Assembly: GCF_900095885.1 (NCBI RefSeq)
Contig: NZ_LT615367.1
Location: forward strand, 3,410,001 to 3,474,000
Length of the DNA stretch: 64,000 nt
Direction of reading: 5' to 3'
DNA from: Dickeya aquatica
Lineage (GTDB): Bacteria; Pseudomonadota; Gammaproteobacteria; Enterobacterales; Enterobacteriaceae
Part shown: positions 58,238 through 64,000 of the stretch, piece after piece
Position numbering within the stretch: the first letter of the stretch is position 1
Layout: every line of letters begins with the position of its first letter
Position numbers and translations under genes: made by a program
Notes under the pieces: model-generated
Databases searched by the model: none
Seen by the model: only the letters and a program-made list of their open reading frames with translations
What the model was told of the DNA's origin: nothing

Positions 58238-58444
58238 ATGACGATATTCGACAGTTTCCTCCTCGCACAACTGGACGTGTTTATCCCTGCCCTTAGCATT
58301 GCCTTTATGCTACTGGTCGGCTTTGAGCTGATAGTCAGCGTACGCTTGTTATTGCGCCGCCCGCTGGTGATGACACCGGTGGCGATCCGCCGCGACACTG
58401 ACAACACGGCTTCATCTTCCCGATCTCGTATCGGATACGACTGA
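58238..58444 (+). CDS. Small single-pass membrane protein
   Basis: A 68-residue protein from ATG 58238 behind AGGAGAACACCC. One hydrophobic helix (about 13-32: VFIPALSIAFMLLVGFELIV) is followed by a basic segment (VRLLLRRP) and a polar tail. The good ribosome site and amphiphilic layout support a real gene. Family not known to me. Confidence 0.55.
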   Translation: MTIFDSFLLAQLDVFIPALSIAFMLLVGFELIVSVRLLLRRPLVMTPVAIRRDTDNTASSSRSRIGYD

Positions 58445-58746
58445 CCACCCTCCATTTCAGGGCAACATCCTTTCAGGCGGGAAGTCACGATGCTTCCCGC
58501 ACGTTGTTGCCTTGCGTAACAATGGCGTTGCCATGACGCTACCGGCATGGCCTGTCGCGGCTAAAAATGACCGGGCTTCCTCTGTATCGCCCTGATATAC
58601 GCAATCCTTATGCCGAGCCCATTCTCCCTGTTTAGCGGAAAGTGTTATCCTGTTACGTCCTGCCTGCTGCTGCGGGCGAATACTGATGATGTTATTTCGG
58701 CAATGTCTGCTTGCCGCACGCCTTGCCCTATTGGAGAGATTCCATC

Positions 58747-60207
58747 GTGTCTGCTTTGTCTCAACTCTCCCCACAGCCGCTGTGGGATATTTTCGCCACC
58801 ATTTGTGCAATTCCGCACCCGTCTTATCATGAAGAAGCGCTGGCGGCGCACATTCTGTCCTGGGCGAAAGCGCGTGGTCTGCATACCGAGCGCGATCGGG
58901 TCGGTAATATTGTGCTGCGCAAACCGGCCACCCCAGGCATGGAAAACCGCAAACCGGTGGTGATTCAGGCGCATCTGGATATGGTGCCGCAAAAAAACAA
59001 CGACACAGCACACGACTTTACCCAAGACCCGATTCAGCCTTATGTGGCCGGAGAGTGGGTCAAAGCCCGTGGCACCACGCTTGGTGCGGATAACGGTATC
59101 GGCATGGCATCCGCACTGGCGGTATTGTCTGACAACAGCGTCGAGCACGGCCCGCTGGAAGTGCTGCTTACCATGACGGAAGAAGCCGGAATGGACGGAG
59201 CCTTTGGCCTGCAACCGGGCTGGTTGCAAGGTGAGATATTAATTAATACCGACTCCGAAGAGGAAGGTGAAGTCTATATGGGCTGCGCCGGGGGGATTGA
59301 TTTCCGCAGTCAATTGCACCTGGCGCGTGAGGCGCTGCCTGAAGGCTATCAGTCATTCAGGCTGACCATCAAAGGGCTTAAGGGCGGCCATTCCGGTTGT
59401 GATATTCATCTCGGCCTTGGCAACGTCAACAAGCTGCTGGCCCGTTTTCTGGCGCAATACGCCAGTACGCTCGATGCTCACCTGATTGACCTGCACGGCG
59501 GCACGCTGCGTAATGCCATTCCGCGTGAAGGCGCTATCACACTGGCGGTGAGCGCCGACAACGTTGACGCGCTCAAACGCACAGCGCAGGATTACCTCGC
59601 CGTGATTAAACACGAACTGGCGGCAGTGGAGAAAAACGTGACCCTGCTGCTGGAGACGGTTGATACCGATGCGCTGGCGCTGACACCCGCCAGCCGCGAG
59701 CGTTTCGTCTCGCTGCTGCATGCGTTTCCCAACGGAGTGATTCGCATGAGTGATAACATCAAAGGCGTGGTGGAAACCTCACTGAACGTCGGTGTTGTCA
59801 GCATGACGGAGACACACGCCGAGATTCATTGCCTGATTCGCTCACTGGTGGATAGCGGTAAAGAGTATGTCGTCAGTATGCTGACCTCTCTGAGCCAGCT
59901 TGCCGGAGCCCACACCGAAGCCAGCGGCAGCTACCCCGGCTGGCAGCCGGATGCCGACTCGCCGGTCATGCATCTGGTGCGTGAAACCTATCAGACGCTG
60001 TTTGGCAACACGCCGAATATCATGGTTATTCATGCCGGGCTCGAATGTGGTTTGTTCAAAAAGCCTTACCCGCAGATGGATATGGTTTCCATCGGCCCGA
60101 CCATCACCGGCCCACACTCGCCTGATGAACAGGTGCACATCGAAAGCGTAGGCCGTTACTGGACGCTGCTGAAAGCGTTGCTCAAAGCCATTCCCGAACG
60201 CGCCTGA
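58747..60207 (+). CDS. pepD: Cytosol nonspecific dipeptidase
   Basis: A 486-residue M20 zinc aminoacyl-histidine dipeptidase. Zinc ligands are in IQAHLDMVPQ, GADNGIG, TEEAGMDGAFG and DSEEEGEV, and the C-terminal IHAGLECGLFKKPYPQMDM fits PepD. It hydrolyses a wide range of dipeptides. I use GTG 58747 (VSALSQLSPQPLWDIF), which aligns with E. coli MSELSQLSPQ and follows GGAGAG. The longer frame from 58711 would add an unrelated tail. Confidence 0.97.
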   Translation: MSALSQLSPQPLWDIFATICAIPHPSYHEEALAAHILSWAKARGLHTERDRVGNIVLRKPATPGMENRKPVVIQAHLDMVPQKNNDTAHDFTQDPIQPYVAGEWVKARGTTLGADNGIGMASALAVLSDNSVEHGPLEVLLTMTEEAGMDGAFGLQPGWLQGEILINTDSEEEGEVYMGCAGGIDFRSQLHLAREALPEGYQSFRLTIKGLKGGHSGCDIHLGLGNVNKLLARFLAQYASTLDAHLIDLHGGTLRNAIPREGAITLAVSADNVDALKRTAQDYLAVIKHELAAVEKNVTLLLETVDTDALALTPASRERFVSLLHAFPNGVIRMSDNIKGVVETSLNVGVVSMTETHAEIHCLIRSLVDSGKEYVVSMLTSLSQLAGAHTEASGSYPGWQPDADSPVMHLVRETYQTLFGNTPNIMVIHAGLECGLFKKPYPQMDMVSIGPTITGPHSPDEQVHIESVGRYWTLLKALLKAIPERA

Positions 60208-60214
60208 TGCACAG

Positions 60215-60238
60215 CCCGCCATGCCTGCACATGGCGGG
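60215..60238. terminator. Bidirectional terminator between pepD and dinB
   Basis: CCCGCCATG/CATGGCGGG with loop CCTGCA, followed by TTTC on the plus strand. It lies between two converging genes. Confidence 0.75.
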
Positions 60239-60240
60239 TT

Positions 60241-61299
60241 TCAGTCCCACGGCAGCACCAGTTGCCGCTCCAGCTGTGGGTCGATGAGCGAAACCTGCAA
60301 CCCGACCAATCTGACCCCTCGCGCCTCGCGTCGCTGCTCCCAGCTCGCGCGCGCCAGCTGTAATAAATCCGGCTTATGCAGCACCGGCCAGACATGCTCC
60401 TGCGTGGTTTGGCGAAAATCATCAAACTTCAGCTTTACCCCTTGCCGGGCAATCTGTAAGTCGGGACGGACGTGCCGCAGCCGCCTCTCCAGCTCCTGAT
60501 ACAATTGCTCGACCACTGCCTCGCACGCCGCCCAGTCATGGATATCGTGCGCCAGCGTCTTCTCTACCCCCACCGACTTACGTAACCGGTCAGGCGATAC
60601 CGAGCGGTCATCAATACCCTGACACCGCTCCCACAGTATGCGGCCAAATTTGCCAAACTCACGCAGCAGACTGGCTTGCGCATACTGGCGCACATCCGCG
60701 CAACAATGCAGGCCGCATTCGGCCAGCCGCTTTGCCGTGACTTTGCCAACGCCGGGGATTTTCTCCAGCGGCAACGACAGCAAAAAGGCCTCCATGTCTG
60801 CCGGTGTTATCACGTATTGGCCATTGGGTTTATTCTGCTCTGACGCCACCTTGGCAAGAAATTTAACCGGGGCCACGCCCGCAGAAGCCGTCAGTTGCAG
60901 CTCGCTGAAAATCGCCTGACGGATGGCTTGTGCGATAAGCGTGGCCGAACCGTTGCAGTGCGGGCTATCCGTCACATCCAGATAGGCTTCATCCAGCGAT
61001 AAAGGCTCAATCAACGACGTATAACGAGAAAAAATGTGCTGAATTTGCCGGGAGGTTTCTTTATACAGCGCCATTCGGCCAGGCAACAATGTCAAATGCG
61101 GGCACAGGCGTAGTGCCGTGGCTGTCGCCATCGCGCTGTGTACGCCATAGCGACGAGCCGGATAGTTGGCGGTACAAATCACGCCCCGGTTATCGGCACT
61201 GCCACCAATAGCCAGCGGGATTTCACGCAAACGCGGGTTATCACGCATTTCTATTGCGGCATAAAAACAATCCATATCGACATGAATGATTTTGCGCAT
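60241..61299 (-). CDS. dinB: DNA polymerase IV
   Basis: A 352-residue Y-family polymerase (translesion synthesis). IIHVDMDCFYAAIE and SLDEAYLDVTD hold the catalytic Asp residues, and TASAGVAPVKFLAKVASEQN and IPGVGKVTAKRL (HhH) follow. The C-terminus QLVLPWD resembles the beta-clamp binding end of E. coli (QLVLGL). ATG 61299 matches the E. coli start; the longer frame adds 22 unsupported residues. A LexA box lies 17 bases upstream. Confidence 0.97.
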   Translation of the reverse strand: MRKIIHVDMDCFYAAIEMRDNPRLREIPLAIGGSADNRGVICTANYPARRYGVHSAMATATALRLCPHLTLLPGRMALYKETSRQIQHIFSRYTSLIEPLSLDEAYLDVTDSPHCNGSATLIAQAIRQAIFSELQLTASAGVAPVKFLAKVASEQNKPNGQYVITPADMEAFLLSLPLEKIPGVGKVTAKRLAECGLHCCADVRQYAQASLLREFGKFGRILWERCQGIDDRSVSPDRLRKSVGVEKTLAHDIHDWAACEAVVEQLYQELERRLRHVRPDLQIARQGVKLKFDDFRQTTQEHVWPVLHKPDLLQLARASWEQRREARGVRLVGLQVSLIDPQLERQLVLPWD

Positions 61300-61315
61300 A
61301 TCCCCTCCCACAAGA

Positions 61316-61331
61316 CTGTATAAAAATACAG
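61316..61331. promoter_or_regulatory. LexA box of dinB
   Basis: CTGTATAAAAATACAG, an exact CTGT-N8-ACAG operator, 17 bases upstream of the dinB start. It shows SOS control of polymerase IV. Confidence 0.92.
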
Positions 61332-61608
61332 TAACAATGCAAGGCAAGCAATATGTTACCCACAACCGCGCTCTCGCTAAGAATAATCTGTTTTTTTATT
61401 CGTTTTCCCCTCTTGAATAAAACAGATGCGGTGATAATGTGGCTGCGCGCCCCGGTATCAGCCTGCACCTCCGAACGCTGGCAAGACAGCACCTGCCCGC
61501 ACGTTCAGGATGCAGCCTAATGGCAGGGCACAGCCTGACAGACAACGACAGGGAATACGGCAACACCGTATCACGATAAGACAACCGCTCCAGTAATCAG
61601 GATTTACC

Positions 61609-62361
61609 ATGCAAAAAATCGCGCTTTCACTTGCGATGCTGTTTATTTTGCCTTCCGCTACCATCAATAGCAGTTACGCCAATCAGGTTTCTCCCGTTGT
61701 CGCACAGCAACAGCAGGTCGCCGGGTCACCCGTTTATATTCAGATTTTCAAAGAAGAACGGGTACTCGAGTTGTATGCACAAGTCGGTGGCGAATACAAA
61801 CTGGTGCAAAGTTACCCCATCTGTAAATATTCCGGTGGCCTCGGCCCGAAAATGACCGAAGGGGACTTCAAAAGCCCGGAAGGGTTTTATCAGGTTGATT
61901 TACGGCAGCTAAAACCAGACAGCCATTATTACCGCGCCATCAATGTCGGTTTTCCGAATGAATATGACAAGGCGCACGGCTATTCCGGCCGCTATTTGAT
62001 GATCCACGGCGAGTGTGTGTCTATCGGCTGTTATGCGATGACCAACCAATATATCGCAGAGATTTATACTTACGTGGAAAAGGCGCTGCGTAACGGGCAG
62101 CAGAAGGTGGAGCTGGCGATTTATCCGTTCCGCATGACCGAGCAGAACATGAAGCGCCACAGCCGCTCCACCTATTATAAGTTCTGGAGTCAGTTGCAAC
62201 CGGGCTATGCCTTTTTCAACAAAAATCACCAGGCACCGGCTATTTCGGTCGTCAACGGTCAGTATGTGGTCAATCAGAATACACCGACCAGCCAGTCTGC
62301 CCCGTCACATTATGCGTTTACCCATACATCGGCGTTGAGCAATACACCAGCAGCCCGTTAA
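61609..62361 (+). CDS. yafK: YafK (DpaA/LdtF-like) YkuD-domain protein
   Basis: A 250-residue periplasmic protein with a signal peptide ([18 protein letters not shown], cleavage near SYA-N) and a YkuD L,D-transpeptidase fold. Its active-site region reads [18 protein letters not shown] (Cys near 143). The E. coli homologue removes Lpp from peptidoglycan rather than cross-linking. CAGGA precedes ATG 61609. It overlaps the convergent yafJ gene by four bases. Confidence 0.93.
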   Translation: MQKIALSLAMLFILPSATINSSYANQVSPVVAQQQQVAGSPVYIQIFKEERVLELYAQVGGEYKLVQSYPICKYSGGLGPKMTEGDFKSPEGFYQVDLRQLKPDSHYYRAINVGFPNEYDKAHGYSGRYLMIHGECVSIGCYAMTNQYIAEIYTYVEKALRNGQQKVELAIYPFRMTEQNMKRHSRSTYYKFWSQLQPGYAFFNKNHQAPAISVVNGQYVVNQNTPTSQSAPSHYAFTHTSALSNTPAAR

Positions 62362-63131
62362 GCAAAATTAACGCGCTCACCGAAACAAAACAGCACGAAC
62401 TCCCCTGGCGCGATGGCGTGCCAGGTTTCGTTACCGGTGAGCGGCTGCGTCGCCAGTACCGTAACCACATCGTTTGGTGTGGTCTGGCGCTGGAAGTCGA
62501 TTTCGACATCATCATCCAGTAACGTTGCCTTGCCAAACGGTGCCCGCCGGGTTATCCAGTGCAGCCTGGTCGAACAAAACCCCATCACAAAACGCCCGTC
62601 CGATAACAGCATGTTGAATACACCCTTTTTGCGCAATTGCTCTGCCAGCGTCGCAATATAGCGAAACACCGCCGGCCAGTTGGACGGTGTTCGCGGGTAG
62701 CGCTGCGCCAGTTGATGCAGCAGCCAGCAAAATGCGTATTCGCTGTCGGTATCGCCGACCGGGCGAAACGTCCCGGTTTTCAGACGGCGGTAGCCCTTCA
62801 ACTGGCCATTGTGAGCAAATGTCCAGTTGCGCCCCCACAGCTCGCGCGTAAATGGATGGGTGTTTTCCAGCGACACGGCTCCCCGATTCGCCTGGCGAAT
62901 ATGCGATATCACCGCACAGGACTTGATGGGATAGCTCTGTACCAGTGCGGCAATCGGCGAATTAAAACTGGGTTGCGGGTCTTTGAACGTGCGGCAACCG
63001 TTACCCTCATAGAAGGTAATTCCCCAGCCATCACGGTGCGGCCCGGTGCGGCCACCCCGTTGAATCAGGCCGGTAAAACTGAAACAGATATCCGTTGGGA
63101 CATTCGCACTCATCCCAAGCAGTTCACACAT
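62358..63131 (-). CDS. yafJ: Class II glutamine amidotransferase YafJ
   Basis: A 257-residue protein that begins [19 protein letters not shown], with the N-terminal nucleophile Cys2 exposed after Met removal as in Ntn amidotransferases. [25 protein letters not shown] and [10 protein letters not shown] are the expected glutamine-site motifs. E. coli YafJ is 255 residues. Its synthetase partner and product are unknown. Confidence 0.95.
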   Translation of the reverse strand: MCELLGMSANVPTDICFSFTGLIQRGGRTGPHRDGWGITFYEGNGCRTFKDPQPSFNSPIAALVQSYPIKSCAVISHIRQANRGAVSLENTHPFTRELWGRNWTFAHNGQLKGYRRLKTGTFRPVGDTDSEYAFCWLLHQLAQRYPRTPSNWPAVFRYIATLAEQLRKKGVFNMLLSDGRFVMGFCSTRLHWITRRAPFGKATLLDDDVEIDFQRQTTPNDVVTVLATQPLTGNETWHAIAPGEFVLFCFGERVNFA

Positions 63132-63181
63132 TGTCGGCTTCCTTTTTACGGCTTGTTACTGCTGTGCGTCACCGCCTGCCC

Positions 63182-63763
63182 TCAGCTTGCGGCCATTTCT
63201 TTCTCAATTAACTGAATCAAAATGTGGATGGCTTTAATATGCACTTCCTGAATGCGATCGGCGTAACCGAAATGCGGCACACGGATTTCCACATCAGCAC
63301 TGCCCGCCATTTTGCCGCCATCTTTACCCGTCAGGGTAATCACTTTCATACCTTTGGCACGGGCGGCGCTAATGGCTTTAATAATATTGCCCGAATTACC
63401 TGACGTCGAAATGCCCAGCAACACATCGCCTTCACGGCCTAACGACTCCACATAACGGGAGAAGACAAAATCATAACCGAAGTCGTTACTGACGCAAGAC
63501 AGGTGGCTTGGATCAGAGATGGCAATTGCCGGATAACCGGGGCGATTTTCACGGTAACGGCCGGTTAACTCTTCAGCAAAGTGCATGGCATCACAGTGAG
63601 AGCCACCGTTGCCGCAGGAAATCACTTTGCCACCCGCTTTGAACGCATCAGCCAGTAACACCGCCGCATCTTCAATAGCCTGAATATTGGCCTCATCGCT
63701 TAAAAATGTGTTCAGCGTTGCCGCCGCTTCGTTGAGTTCATTACGGATTAAGTCCTGGTACAT
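63182..63763 (-). CDS. gmhA: Sedoheptulose-7-phosphate isomerase
   Basis: A 193-residue SIS-domain enzyme that makes D-glycero-D-manno-heptose 7-phosphate, the first step of heptose synthesis for the LPS core. [20 protein letters not shown] and [14 protein letters not shown] are the substrate loops, and it ends [13 protein letters not shown] 63763 ([14 protein letters not shown]) matches E. coli; the frame upstream adds nine residues. The rest of the window (63764-64000) is its upstream region and shows no gene. Confidence 0.97.
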   Translation of the reverse strand: MYQDLIRNELNEAAATLNTFLSDEANIQAIEDAAVLLADAFKAGGKVISCGNGGSHCDAMHFAEELTGRYRENRPGYPAIAISDPSHLSCVSNDFGYDFVFSRYVESLGREGDVLLGISTSGNSGNIIKAISAARAKGMKVITLTGKDGGKMAGSADVEIRVPHFGYADRIQEVHIKAIHILIQLIEKEMAAS

Positions 63764-64000
63764 GGAAACCCTCTCATTCAGTGACATCATGACGTTTCTG
63801 CCGAGCAGTGTAGCGGATAGCCCAAATCACGAGAAGCAGACAATCACCAAACGACGGCATTGCGCCTCCTCAGTCGGTGGTGATGACGGCTTTGTGAGAT
63901 GAGTTGTAATTATGTTGTAAATAAATTGATAAAAACCACCCGGTAAACTAAAAACACTCTATACCCACAGGTCAGACCTGTCATGCAGGCGACCCAAAAC

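Overview
The window looks like a chromosomal segment of a soft-rot enterobacterium. Dickeya or a close Pectobacteriaceae relative is my inference. The basis is the enterobacterial core block on the right (thrW tRNA, proA, proB, crl, a yfiR-yfiN pair, frsA, gpt, pepD, dinB, yafK, yafJ, gmhA) next to a large GC-rich polyketide/non-ribosomal peptide cluster. No species marker in the window settles it.

Region 1 (1-25176, minus strand) is one co-directional biosynthetic operon. In transcription order it holds a 5301-residue PKS without cis acyltransferase domains, a CerR-like SDR, an alpha-oxoamine synthase, a stand-alone ACP, a tandem AT protein acting in trans, and an NRPS that runs off the left edge. 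Genes overlap or are separated by a few to about 70 bases. The alpha-oxoamine synthase/ACP/SDR trio resembles the first steps of bacterial sphingolipid synthesis, here inside a trans-AT PKS/NRPS line. This suggests a product with a 2-amino-3-oxo or 2-amino-3-hydroxy unit. The PKS C-terminus and the NRPS N-terminus each carry half of a condensation-like domain. Upstream is about 900 bp of AT-rich DNA with a perfect FNR-type box. The cluster may be related to antifungal hybrid clusters described in Dickeya (such as solanimycin), but I could not verify this.

Region 2 (26087-28806, plus strand) holds a small membrane protein, then a YheO/DauR-type regulator, a RidA enamine deaminase and a serine/threonine-dehydratase-like PLP enzyme. 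The last three form a coherent amino-acid deamination operon.

Region 3 (28904-50853) is a mosaic mobile island, mostly AT-rich. An IS3-family element truncates a MobA/MobL-type relaxase. A second, broken copy of the same relaxase is interrupted by an IS5-family element. Between the two copies lies a minus-strand cargo group that includes a gluzincin metallopeptidase. Next come a two-gene candidate defence module (AAA ATPase plus a protein with a MIT_C/PLD-like HDR motif), a 9-bp tandem array, several small lipoproteins and membrane proteins, a putative RepL-like plasmid initiator behind four evenly spaced palindromes, an HTH-ImmA/IrrE pair, a truncated H-NS-like protein, small unknowns, an AlpA-type regulator and a P4-type integrase beside thrW. 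The second attachment site is not visible, so the island either extends left of the window or lost its far end at the IS3 element.

Region 4 (50854-64000) is core genome: proline synthesis, sigma-S helper Crl, c-di-GMP control, purine salvage, dipeptidase, SOS polymerase with a LexA box, Lpp-peptidoglycan amidase YafK, YafJ and GmhA.
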